Source: Pectinophora gossypiella
Taxonomy: Eukaryota; Arthropoda; Insecta; Lepidoptera; Gelechiidae
DNA: 64,000 bases
Reading direction: 5' to 3'
Assembly: GCF_024362695.1 (NCBI RefSeq)
Contig: NC_065414.1
Location: forward strand, 3,303,501-3,367,500
The position numbers and the translations under genes are program-made. Shown in pieces: positions 55,382 to 64,000 of this stretch; position 1 is the first letter of the stretch; each line of letters begins with the position of its first letter. Under the pieces are notes generated by a model that worked only from the letters and a program-made list of their open reading frames with translations, was not told the origin of the DNA and did no database searches.

Positions 55382-58300
55382 TTATTCATCTTTTAGCATG
55401 CTAATCAGCTCAAAGAATCCCTGCCCTTCAGGACAGCCGCTGTATACAGAAGGACAGTTAAACATCTGTCTTCCAGCCACGGCTGCATCATGAAAGAAGC
55501 CCATACTCTTCTCCCAATCTGGGTCCTTCTCGAATGGAGATCTTCCGTAGTCTGGTCTGTAAAAACAAAACAAAACTCTCTAAAACGCACACTCTATTCC
55601 CTCTTTCTTTCTGTAAGACCATTTAGACGGCGAGACGGCTCTCCACCTATCACGTTGGTCTAAGAGAAAGCAGGTGTGGGTACTTAGTTCATCTTGTGAT
55701 GGATGTACCTCTGACTACCCCATTGAGATGTAGTCGTAAGCTTATGTTATCTTATGTCTCTGTAAGGATAAGTATCATCATTTTCAATTTAAGAGCCACG
55801 CTCTTGTCGGTGTGGCATTTTCCTCCATGCTACTTTAAGAATAAGTGTAGGAAACCAAACAAATATAATGACGCAATCTCAATTGTTGCTCAAGCCCGTA
55901 TCAACTCAACATGTAACTAAAATAAATCTACTTTTTTTGTGCTACTTATTCTGCTTGTATTTGTCCGGCAACGTAGTTAATGCTATTTGCGACAAATCTA
56001 CAATAAGTCACGTCAAAAAAATTCTACTTGTAGATAGATATTGTAGAAATAAAAAGCTGGTGTAAATTATAAATGGACTGTATTTTAAAATTAAGTTTAA
56101 CAAATTACAACCATTATGCAGTGAGTTGAGGAGAAGAAGAAAAAAATACAGGCAACATACAAAAACTTAGATTATGGTGTTACCATTAACATAAAAACGT
56201 TTTGTTATTTTTTATTTATAATTATGCAGAGTATTTTATGAAATGAATGAAATTAAATCTTATTATTTATAAATTGAATTATACACATTATTTATTATAT
56301 ATTTGATGTTAATTAATTTAACATAGTTGGGCCGGGCCCATGAGCAAGTAAGTATGAACAATTATATTTAAGTCATAGAAGTTTAAACATATTTATATCA
56401 GAATATAAGTAAATCATTTTTAAGAGAGATTTATGATGAATTACAAAAAGTTAAACTTTGTTTTTAAACATTTTGATATTTAAGTCATGAAAGGCTAAAC
56501 CTTTTTAAGAATTTGAAGTTATAACAAACAAAACATGTTTAAGAATGTTGAAGTTATAAAATATTAAACACAATATTATTATTGAGCAATTGCTCAACAA
56601 GTAATCAATATACTTGGAACAAGCAGGCACTCTTCAGCCCTACGACTGTATGGAGGTCTTGGGTTCAGTTGGTTAGCACATAGTGCACTAACCAACTGCT
56701 AAAGAGTACCTACTTGCTCATTTATTGGCAAGAGACTTAATTTTCTATAAGATCTCAAGTATATCTTGTTGTTAGGCATTTTTATTTCAGCTACCCTGAC
56801 TCTACCATCTGGCCCGGGAACTATCTTCACAATTCTGGCCATGGGCCATGTCATTGGTGCAGTGTTATCACTGCGCACAATGACAAGGTCTCCTTCTTTT
56901 AAATTGGGGTGGCCTTGTTGCCATTTTGGTCTACTTTGTAGTAGTGTTAGGTAGTCCCCTGACCAGACCTTCCAAAAGTCTTGCTTGATTTTAGTTAAAA
57001 CTTTCCAAAATTTCAATCTATTGATAGACTTATCAGAGAGATCAGGTTCAGGATAGCTTGTCAGAGCACTGCCTATAAGGAAATGCCCAGGCGTTAAATA
57101 TTCATAGTTAGAAATATCAGAGCTTATAGGAAGCAGAGGCCGCGAGTTTAACACTGCTTCAATTTCTGTAATAACGGTGTATAGTGCTTCAAATGTTAAG
57201 ATAATGTTACCAACAATTCTTTTAAAATGAAATTTAAAGCTTTTTACCCCCGCCTCCCACAAGCCCCCAAATTCTGGTGAATAGCTTGGTATGAATCTAA
57301 ACTTGATAGAGTTAGGAATACAATAATAGTCAACAGCATCTACATGCTTTTTAGATTTAAATAGATCATGTAGTGCATTCAACTCATTGGCTGTGCCTTT
57401 AAAAGTTTTAGCATTATCACAAAATATTTGTTCTGGCATTCCACGTCTGGCAATAAATCGTTTGAGGCATGCTAAGAATGCGTCTGAAGTTAGGTCACTC
57501 ACAAGTTCCATATGGATGGCCTTTGTTGTGAAGCAGACAAAGAGCGCAACATAACCCTTGGTCACTAATGGCTTTCGCAATCGAGAAACCTTCACATTAA
57601 ACGGACCGCAAAAATCTACACCGACAATATTGAATGGCCTAGCGGCAGTAATTCTTTCCTGTGGAAGAGACCCCATGAGCTGTCTAGCTGCTGCAGCTTT
57701 TAGGTGAAAGCACTTAACACAGCTGTTTACTATCTTTTTGACTTCGCGTATGCCACTCACTAACCAAAATCGCTGAGATAAGGAACTGAGCACCAATTTG
57801 GCACCAGCGTGTAGAAGGCGTAAGTGTTCATTACGTATAATAATATTTGTGACATGACAAGATTTGGGCAAAATTGGAGGGTGCTTCTTATCAAACGGGA
57901 GTTCTTTAGAATTCTGGAGCCGACCTCCAACACGTAGTATGCCATTTTGGTCTAAAAAAGGATGAAGATTCAATATGCCAGACTTTAAGTTGGAATTATT
58001 TTTAAGACATTCTATTTCCTTAGAGAAATATCTTTTTTGAGTAGTACGAATAATTACTAATGTAGCATTATGTATCTCCTGTGGTGTCAATGAATCACTG
58101 TTTTTGTTAGTATTTTTCTTGCAATTATTATAGAATCTGTAAATGTAGGCAACAACTCTTTGTAATTTATGAAAGTCAGAATATTTATCAAGAAAATTGT
58201 ATGGAAATGTGTCATCTTTGCTAGAGTTACAAGTGGGTTCATTGACATCACAGACATTGGCCACCAATTCGACCTCATGAGAGGATGGAATGGGAAATTG

Positions 58301-61300
58301 TATTTCACTTATAGAGTGTTGAAAATCTTTATCTGATAAGTTCTTGGGGCCATGCCACCATTGTGCATTTGATTCCAGCTTGTGTGGATCACATCCCCTG
58401 GAGAGCAGATCAGCAGGGTTTTGAGTGGTGCTGACATAAGACCACATAGTGTCATTAGTCAATTGTTTTATTTGATTGACTCTATTAACCACATAGGGGT
58501 TAGATTTTAAGTTTGAAGACTTGATCCAAGCAAGTGTTATTTGAGAATCACTGTATAAGTAGACAGAAAGAGTAGGGAATCTACCTTTTAAAATATTTTG
58601 AACTCTGTGCGCAACCTGCGCGAGAAGAAGAGCACTGTTTAACTCCAACTTTGGAATGGTGATAGACTTATTCAATGGGGCGATGCGGGACTTAGAGCAC
58701 AACAAGTTAACAGAGACTGTGCCATCAGAGTTAACTATCCTTAGGTAGAGGTAACATCCGAATGCTTTCATAGAAGCGTCTGCGTATCCGACAAGCTCCA
58801 CAATGACCACTGTACGTGAATTTACACATCTTGGTACACTAATCGTACCCATTGAAGTTAAGTTGTTCAGAAAACTATTCCAAATTTTGAGTTGTTCTTG
58901 GGGCAAAATTGCATCCCAGTCTATTTTCAATGACCATAGGGTTTGCATATAAAGTTTGGCCACAACAATTATGGGCCCTATCAGGCCGAGTGGGTCAAAC
59001 ATCTTGCCAATGAAACTCAGAACTTTCCTTTTGGTTTGAATATCATCATTGTTAATCATTGGACAAGAAAACGTCAAGGTGTCATTTAAAATATCACATT
59101 TTAACCCAAGTGTTTTAACTATATTGTTGGTATTGATGTCCAACTTTTCAAAGTACTTATGGTCATTGGGAAGATCGTCGATCACTGGAGAAAAGTTGCT
59201 GCACCACTTGTGTAGTGTGAAGCCACCCTTTTTCAAAAGTGCGATAAGCTCATTTTTGAGTTGAAGAAGCTCTGAAGTATCATCAGATCCACAGATGACA
59301 TCATCGACATAAGTGCTTTGCAATATAGCTTGAGTGGCGAGTGGATATTGATCACCGAATCGTTGAGTCAATTCAATCAGGCAGCGGGTAGCCAAGAAGG
59401 TAGAAGCCTTCAGACCATAAGTCACGGTTTGGAGCTGTAAACAACTGATAGGCTTGTTTACATTGTCACGCCACAGAATATTTTGAAGACATCTTTGGTG
59501 TGGATTGATAAAGACACTACGAAACATTTTTTGAATGTCACATGTAAGTGAATATATGAAAGTCCTCCATAAGAGTAGGATATCGAATAGCTCACTTTGG
59601 ACCATTGGACCGTTCAACATGACATCATTCAGTGATATGCCAAGCTTGGACTTCATGCTTCCATCAAACACAACACGTAATTTGGTGGTTAAGCTTTCCT
59701 CATTAAAGACTGCATGGTGAGCCAGAAAGTAAACATGTCCATTTAGGATATCATAGTCGCTCAGATCAACAATCTTAGCATGCCCCAATGCAATATACTC
59801 TTCGATGAAATTTTTATATTTTTCCAAATACAAAGGGTTACGTTTAAATTTTCTTTCCAGTGTTAAAAATCGTTGTAGTGCCACTGAGAATGAATCCCCA
59901 AGCTGCAACTCGTCCACTTTTGAAATCAAAGGCATATCAACATGTAATTTATTATCTTCAAGTATTATAGTGTCCTGAAAACATTTCTCAGCCTTCTGAA
60001 ATTCTTTAGTGGGCGTTGATGCAGACTGAGGAGCACTCTCAGAAAGCCAAAATTGTTCCATCACATTTTCTAGTTTTCTAGTGTCACAAATTGCCAAGTT
60101 GGAGACTAAAGCATCATTATCATGTGATTTACATTGAATATTTCCACCAAGGGTATAGCCAAACAAGGTATTCTGCAAAAGCAAACCGTCCCCAACCTTC
60201 ACCTGTCCATTCTGTAAAATGTTGAAATAGATGTCAGCACCTAAAAGAATGGAAATCTCAGCTGGAATGTTGAAATCAGGATCAGACAACTGAATGTTCA
60301 ATGGAATATTTAGATTGGAAACATCAACGGTTTGCTGTGGCAGATCAGATGTGATGGAACCTACAACGTGACATGAAATGTCCAACTGCACATCATTTAC
60401 TGGAGAGTGAATGGTCACATCAACCAATTTTGTCATTTTATTGCTTTTGTTTCCTATGCCAATAATATTGGTGTTATGACATTTAGGATTTAATCCCAGT
60501 TTAGCAACAAGGGATGATGTTATAAAAGAAGCTTGACTTCCTGAGTCAAGAAGCGCTCTGACACATAGCTCTGAGCCCCGATAGGTAATTAATTTCACCT
60601 TGATAGTAGGTAATAATATACTCATTGATGAGTTGGTTGAATGCAATGCAACTGTATTTTTTGAATTGGAATCAGAATTGTCTTTATGCAGAAGAGAATT
60701 GTGCCCAGCTTTACAAGTCTTGCACTGAAAAGAAAATCGACATTTTCCAGTGTGACATTTTAAACATATTGTGCACAATTTTTTCAATTGGACAAACTGT
60801 TCACGGTCTTGTATAGAAGCCGTTTTAAATTTAGGACATGCATGGAGTCCATGGCTTGCATTTTCGCAAAAAGAACATTGATGAACATTTTTAGTGACAA
60901 TGTTGGTCACTTTATTTGTAGTACCCTTCATATTGTCAGGAGAACTATCTTCGAGGGCTATAGCACGCTTCTCAAGAAATGAAATAAACTCATCCATAGT
61001 TGGGAGAGTGTCTGTGTCTCTATCCAATTGATAGGCACGATTGGTATAGATATCCAATTTTTAGTCAATATAGAGATTAAAAGCATGTCCCATTGATCGA
61101 CGGGCTGCTGAAAATTTTTTAGAGCATATAGCTGCTGCTGAACTTGTGAAATAAAAGACCATATAGCGGCCGCTGTTCCCCTCTGCATAATGGGCAATTG
61201 TAAAATAATATTTATGTGATTCATGATAAGCCTTGCTTTGTTGTCATATCGTTGTTTCAGGAGACCAATTGCTTCTTTATAAGATTTATTTGCCAAAGGC

Positions 61301-63249
61301 AAATTAACAATGACTGACAAGGCATCATCTGTTAGATATTTCCGCAAATAGAAAAGCTTCTGCACATCTGAAAGAGAGCTATTGTTGTGAATCACCGCTG
61401 TAAATAAATCCATAAATGGAGTATATTTAGTGAAGTCTTTACCAGAAAAAACTGGGATATCTATATTGGGCAATTTAGATGTGTTTACATTTATACATTC
61501 AGATGTGCTTAAGCCTTTGTACACAGAGTTTAGTTTTGATATAATGTTGAAGTATTTATCTTCCATAATAGCTACATCTTCATCATCATTTTCATCAATG
61601 CACAAGATCTCTAGTTGAAGCCTTTCATAGTCTTTAAAAGTTGTATTAAGTTTTTCTATTCGCGCCTTAATGCTCTCCGCATTAGCTGACTCCATAGCTT
61701 TAGTGTCATTCGTGAAAGTATAAATACGAGTTACAGTACCTTTCAAATGTCCACGGGCGATTCGCATCTTTTTAAGCCTATCGTCTTCCGTCACTGGAGC
61801 CATAATGAAGCCGTAAGTAGTTGTTATCACTTATCACAAGTTACCGCACTATCACGATATTACCGCAAATCCGCACTTTATTATACTTTTGACGTAATTC
61901 CGCACTATTTGAATTTTACCGCAATGCCGCACCACAATTCCGCATCGAGACGAAGAAGACCGCCGTAGAAAAGCCGCCAAACAAGCCGTAAAGCAACTTT
62001 GAATACATACAACAGCTGTCAGCTGTTATTGACGTGACAGTGAAGTGACAGTCGCTGTCAATGTCAATCCTTGCAGTAGGGCCAACACGATATGAACACG
62101 ACGTTGTTGATGACGTATATCCGAAACTCCGACGCTGCCGACGACTATAGCGCCCCCGGGACGCCCGACGGAAAAAAGTAGAAGTATTTTGTCCAAACGT
62201 TTCAAAGTTTGGTAATTTGAAGTAAATGCCTTGTCTGCGCTTATTGAATCGCAAATGCAATCATAGCTTGCAATCCACACTTGTTCCAGGTTGTGGTTAT
62301 GCTCAATTATGTTCACACCTCACTTGTTCACTATATAACACCCTATAGCGGGTCGCGAACTCAACTTGAGATTTTACGTGAAATACGCGACTATGACACT
62401 GCACTACTATCATATAAGTCAGAAGGACCACAAACCAGCATGTAGAAATAAAAAGCTGGTGTAAATTATAAATGGACTGTATTTTAAATTTAAGTTTATC
62501 AAATTACAACCATTATGCAGTGAGTTGAGGAGAAGAAGAAAAAAATACAGGCAACATACAAAAACTTAGATTATGGTGTTACCATTAACATAAAAACGTT
62601 TTGTTATTTTTTATTTATAATTATGCAGAGTATTTTATGAAATGAATGAAATTAAATCTTATTATTTATAAATTGAATTATACACATTATTTATTATATA
62701 TTTGATGTTAATTAATTTAACAGATATAACTAAAATTTTGTCACGATAAAACTTTGTGGCGGTTTCATATACGTCATAGTTAACCGCTTTTAACCGGTTA
62801 AATCGTTCATCGCAACCGGATGCAAATGTGGCTACGTTAAACATAAACGTACTACGTAGTGGAAATGTATGATGTTGTATGTATGTTTATAATTATTTTA
62901 CACGTTCATGTATCAGTCGACATTAGGCGGATCGATTCTGTTCTATCCAACATTATGAACGATACTTCATCATCATCAATTTAAGAACCACGCTCTTGTC
63001 GGTGCAGCATTTTCCATTCCAGTCTATCAAAGGCCAATTCCTTGACTTCCCTATAATGCACGACGTTAACTTTTTCTTTAATCTGTTCCATGTAAGCTCT
63101 TCTTGGTCTTCCCCTTCCTCTCAACGACGAACGATACTTACGTCAGCAATATCTGGATAATTTCCCCGACAAGTCCTTCCTCTTCAACCGGGTACTGAGC
63201 AGCTTCACAAATTGCTCGCTTAATACAGTCTTGACCGTTCATGCCGTAC
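55382..63249 (-). CDS. DM4/DM12-family protein (gene 8, 5' exons beyond window)
   Basis: Two exons: 63142-63249 and 55382-55556, joined in phase 2. The first encodes YGMNGQDCIKRAICEAAQYP and EEEGLVGEIIQILLT; the last PDYGRSPFEKDPDWEKS, GRQMFNCPSVYSGCPEGQGF, FELISMLKDE and TAA. Exon lengths (108 and 175 nt) equal those of exons 3 and 4 of gene 6, its nearest relative here. An AATAAA lies about 150 bases downstream on the coding strand. The 7.6-kb intron is mostly a BEL/Pao retrotransposon; without it the intron would be about 0.9 kb. Exons 1-2 should lie just right of 64000. Confidence 0.88.
55770..55850 (+). repeat. SINE head, family 6
   Basis: TTTTCAATTTAAGAGCCACG, CTCTTGTCGGTGTGGCATTT; the same phrase is at 62978-63020. 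Confidence 0.6.
55975..56030 (+). repeat. SINE fragment, poly-T-headed family, reverse orientation
   Basis: GTTAATGCTATTTGCGACAA, CAATAAGTCACGTCAAAAAA: the terminus only, immediately beside the BEL insertion site. Confidence 0.75.
56042..56323 (-). repeat. 3' LTR of BEL/Pao element
   Basis: TGTAGAAATAAAAAGCTGGT to TTAATTAATTTAACA. 56324-56698 between this LTR and the pol stop is non-coding. Confidence 0.93.
56699..61057 (-). CDS. BEL/Pao Pol polyprotein (zinc knuckle, protease, RT, RNase H, integrase)
   Basis: 1452 open residues. Zinc-knuckle cysteines at about 61-118; protease ALLDSGSQASFIT near 168-180; reverse transcriptase with VVFDGSMKSKLG (462-473) and YVDDVICGSD (583-592); RNase H with GYADASMKAFG (Asp 760), KLELNSALL and YSDSQITLAWI (Asp 837). 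The integrase has an HHCC segment ending CVKCFHLKA, VGVDFCGPF, IFCDNAKTFKG and EFGGLWEAGVKSF. The C terminus has DGRVRVAEI, as in the DUF5641-type tail of Pao elements. No true start: upstream the frame meets a stop at an A run, and gag continues in another frame, so the two are probably one polyprotein broken by a one-base change. Cytoplasmic replication and nuclear integration are the family roles. Confidence 0.93.
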   Translation of the reverse strand: MDIYTNRAYQLDRDTDTLPTMDEFISFLEKRAIALEDSSPDNMKGTTNKVTNIVTKNVHQCSFCENASHGLHACPKFKTASIQDREQFVQLKKLCTICLKCHTGKCRFSFQCKTCKAGHNSLLHKDNSDSNSKNTVALHSTNSSMSILLPTIKVKLITYRGSELCVRALLDSGSQASFITSSLVAKLGLNPKCHNTNIIGIGNKSNKMTKLVDVTIHSPVNDVQLDISCHVVGSITSDLPQQTVDVSNLNIPLNIQLSDPDFNIPAEISILLGADIYFNILQNGQVKVGDGLLLQNTLFGYTLGGNIQCKSHDNDALVSNLAICDTRKLENVMEQFWLSESAPQSASTPTKEFQKAEKCFQDTIILEDNKLHVDMPLISKVDELQLGDSFSVALQRFLTLERKFKRNPLYLEKYKNFIEEYIALGHAKIVDLSDYDILNGHVYFLAHHAVFNEESLTTKLRVVFDGSMKSKLGISLNDVMLNGPMVQSELFDILLLWRTFIYSLTCDIQKMFRSVFINPHQRCLQNILWRDNVNKPISCLQLQTVTYGLKASTFLATRCLIELTQRFGDQYPLATQAILQSTYVDDVICGSDDTSELLQLKNELIALLKKGGFTLHKWCSNFSPVIDDLPNDHKYFEKLDINTNNIVKTLGLKCDILNDTLTFSCPMINNDDIQTKRKVLSFIGKMFDPLGLIGPIIVVAKLYMQTLWSLKIDWDAILPQEQLKIWNSFLNNLTSMGTISVPRCVNSRTVVIVELVGYADASMKAFGCYLYLRIVNSDGTVSVNLLCSKSRIAPLNKSITIPKLELNSALLLAQVAHRVQNILKGRFPTLSVYLYSDSQITLAWIKSSNLKSNPYVVNRVNQIKQLTNDTMWSYVSTTQNPADLLSRGCDPHKLESNAQWWHGPKNLSDKDFQHSISEIQFPIPSSHEVELVANVCDVNEPTCNSSKDDTFPYNFLDKYSDFHKLQRVVAYIYRFYNNCKKNTNKNSDSLTPQEIHNATLVIIRTTQKRYFSKEIECLKNNSNLKSGILNLHPFLDQNGILRVGGRLQNSKELPFDKKHPPILPKSCHVTNIIIRNEHLRLLHAGAKLVLSSLSQRFWLVSGIREVKKIVNSCVKCFHLKAAAARQLMGSLPQERITAARPFNIVGVDFCGPFNVKVSRLRKPLVTKGYVALFVCFTTKAIHMELVSDLTSDAFLACLKRFIARRGMPEQIFCDNAKTFKGTANELNALHDLFKSKKHVDAVDYYCIPNSIKFRFIPSYSPEFGGLWEAGVKSFKFHFKRIVGNIILTFEALYTVITEIEAVLNSRPLLPISSDISNYEYLTPGHFLIGSALTSYPEPDLSDKSINRLKFWKVLTKIKQDFWKVWSGDYLTLLQSRPKWQQGHPNLKEGDLVIVRSDNTAPMTWPMARIVKIVPGPDGRVRVAEIKMPNNKIYLRSYRKLSLLPINEQVGTL
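60958..61830 (-). CDS. BEL/Pao Gag (N-terminal part of Gag-Pol)
   Basis: 290-residue frame; the likely start is MAPVTEDDRLKK at 61803 rather than the first in-frame Met. SKLPNIDIPVFSGKDFTKY and LFYLRKYLTDDAL, then EAIGLLKQRYDN, match the DUF1759-type Gag of BEL/Pao elements. The frame leaves the Pol frame at the A run near 61062-61066, and the last 30 or so residues are out-of-frame translation. Leader 61831-62440 is non-coding. Confidence 0.88.
   Translation of the reverse strand: MITTTYGFIMAPVTEDDRLKKMRIARGHLKGTVTRIYTFTNDTKAMESANAESIKARIEKLNTTFKDYERLQLEILCIDENDDEDVAIMEDKYFNIISKLNSVYKGLSTSECINVNTSKLPNIDIPVFSGKDFTKYTPFMDLFTAVIHNNSSLSDVQKLFYLRKYLTDDALSVIVNLPLANKSYKEAIGLLKQRYDNKARLIMNHINIILQLPIMQRGTAAAIWSFISQVQQQLYALKNFQQPVDQWDMLLISILTKNWISIPIVPINWIETQTLSQLWMSLFHFLRSVL
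62441..62722 (-). repeat. 5' LTR of BEL/Pao element
   Basis: Partner of 56042-56323. On the minus strand it is followed by TGCTGGTTTGTGGTCCTTCT; a primer-binding site starting TGG is plausible but not assigned to a tRNA. Confidence 0.93.
62728..63120. other. Intronic spacer of gene 8 with SINE scrap
   Basis: 62966-63120 carries ATCATCAATTTAAGAACCAC, CTCTTGTCGGTGCAGCATTT and TAAGCTCTTCTTGGTCTTCC, family 6 as at 55770. Nothing else recognised. Confidence 0.5.
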
Positions 63250-64000
63250 CTGAAATTTTCTGCCATAAGATTCCTATTCGTTGGCTATATTTTGACAGAA
63301 ATTGCCGATTGCTATGTTCTCTTAGACCGATCTGTTACTACACGGTAAGTCAGTTTTTGGGGATCTATTATTTCTATATGAGATTATGTCCATCTATTTT
63401 ATAAAACTAAGCTATTTTATAAAACTAAGAAGAGAATAGAAAACCAAGCACACGTTCAAATGCTTATTTTCCCGGGCATGTGTTAAAATAAGATCCTACA
63501 AAAGAATTGCGCCATTTATTGCATGAGGGACTAATGTTATGGGCGATTGGCTAATCGAAAAGGTTCATCATGTCCATCTTAGGCTTCGTATCAACAGTTG
63601 TAAGTTGTCCTTGATTACTTATGGTTCTGCCCACCCTAAGGATTACATGCGTGAATTTATATATGTACATAAACCAACTTTATACAAAAAAAATCTCTCT
63701 TATACATTCATTGGTCGTTTCGTACACAATGGTTACCAGACGTATTATCATCTACTTCTGCATATTCTAATCATGAACTCTTCTAAGTTACAAAAAGTCT
63801 TAGTAGCTTTTTTTTAATTCGGCCCTCGACGTCATTACTGCATTCGAGTTTATGATCAGCCAAATCTCCCTAGCGTTATCCCGTTTATCACAGGGTCCGC
63901 TTACCAAATATATTTGCAATTCATCATGTAAGTCAGTTGTGACAAAATCTACCTTAAAAATTTCACGAGTTCCGAATTATCCCAATTCTAAGCCATCATT
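63250..64000. other. Right-end intronic sequence of gene 8 (inferred), repeats only
   Basis: 63580-63665 is the inverse of the repeat at 27780-27890 (TTATGGTTCTGCCCACCCTA). 63860-63905 is a family 4 SINE tail (CTAGCGTTATCCCGTTTATC). No further gene 8 exon found before the end. Confidence 0.5.

Larger units (their letters stand above)
56042..62722 (-). mobile_element. BEL/Pao LTR retrotransposon, near-intact
   Basis: 6681 bp with 282-bp LTRs (TGTAGAAATA...TTTAACA) and a perfect 5-bp target duplication GATAT at 56037-56041 and 62723-62727. The LTRs differ at about two positions by eye. Gag and pol cover most of the interior. Inserted in the last intron of gene 8, in the same orientation as the gene. 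Confidence 0.95.

Overview
The window looks like AT-rich nuclear DNA from an insect, most likely a moth or butterfly. The basis is short coding exons with GT-AG introns, a tandem family of secreted DM4/DM12 (PF07841-type) proteins, and dense tRNA-derived SINEs, palindromic MITEs and non-LTR retroposon tails of the kind common in Lepidoptera. I see no bacterial-style operons, rRNA or functional tRNA genes.

Host genes. Splicing exons by hand gives eight DM4/DM12 loci. Gene 1 (1691-4270, minus; last exon probably left of the window), gene 2 (5461-9542, minus), gene 3 (13395-16632, minus), gene 4 (18324-22242, minus; one-base frame break), gene 5 (23040-26696, plus), gene 6 (34645-39962, minus), gene 7 (first exon only, 54180-54317, plus) and gene 8 (55382-63249, minus; 5' exons beyond the right edge). 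Each complete gene encodes a signal peptide, a K/R-R motif followed by a short Phe/Pro-rich segment, a variable middle and a Cys-containing C-terminal domain. Genes 1, 3 and 4 share a five-exon plan with intron phases 1,2,2,2 (the fifth exon of gene 1 was not found). Genes 2, 5 and 6 have a four-exon plan with phases 0,2,2. Genes 7 and 8 are incomplete but compatible with the second plan. The family is arthropod-specific and its molecular function is unknown.

Mobile DNA fills the introns and spacers. The main block (40959-52198) is a decayed Ty3/gypsy-type LTR retrotransposon on the minus strand, with 324-bp LTRs and a CTAT target duplication. Its integrase is split by a DDE transposon (about 42998-47937). 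That transposon carries an uninterrupted two-exon, 694-residue transposase and 1.27-kb inverted arms. Between integrase and 3' LTR the retrotransposon has five 150-bp tandem units, each with three hairpins of different stem but near-identical loop, followed by two single hairpins with the same loop. This is the most unusual structure in the window. A second, young BEL/Pao retrotransposon (56042-62722; 282-bp LTRs, GATAT target duplication) sits in the last intron of gene 8.

Smaller events are readable at base level. A retroposon with a 10-bp target duplication interrupts the last coding exon of gene 4 and supplies its present stop codon. An exon-intron fragment matching gene 6 lies in inverted orientation in an intron of gene 4. 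A 0.7-kb terminal-inverted-repeat element has split an older repeat and left a clean reconstructable empty site. All coordinates and splices were assigned by eye from splice consensus, reading frame and family conservation; no alignment software was used.
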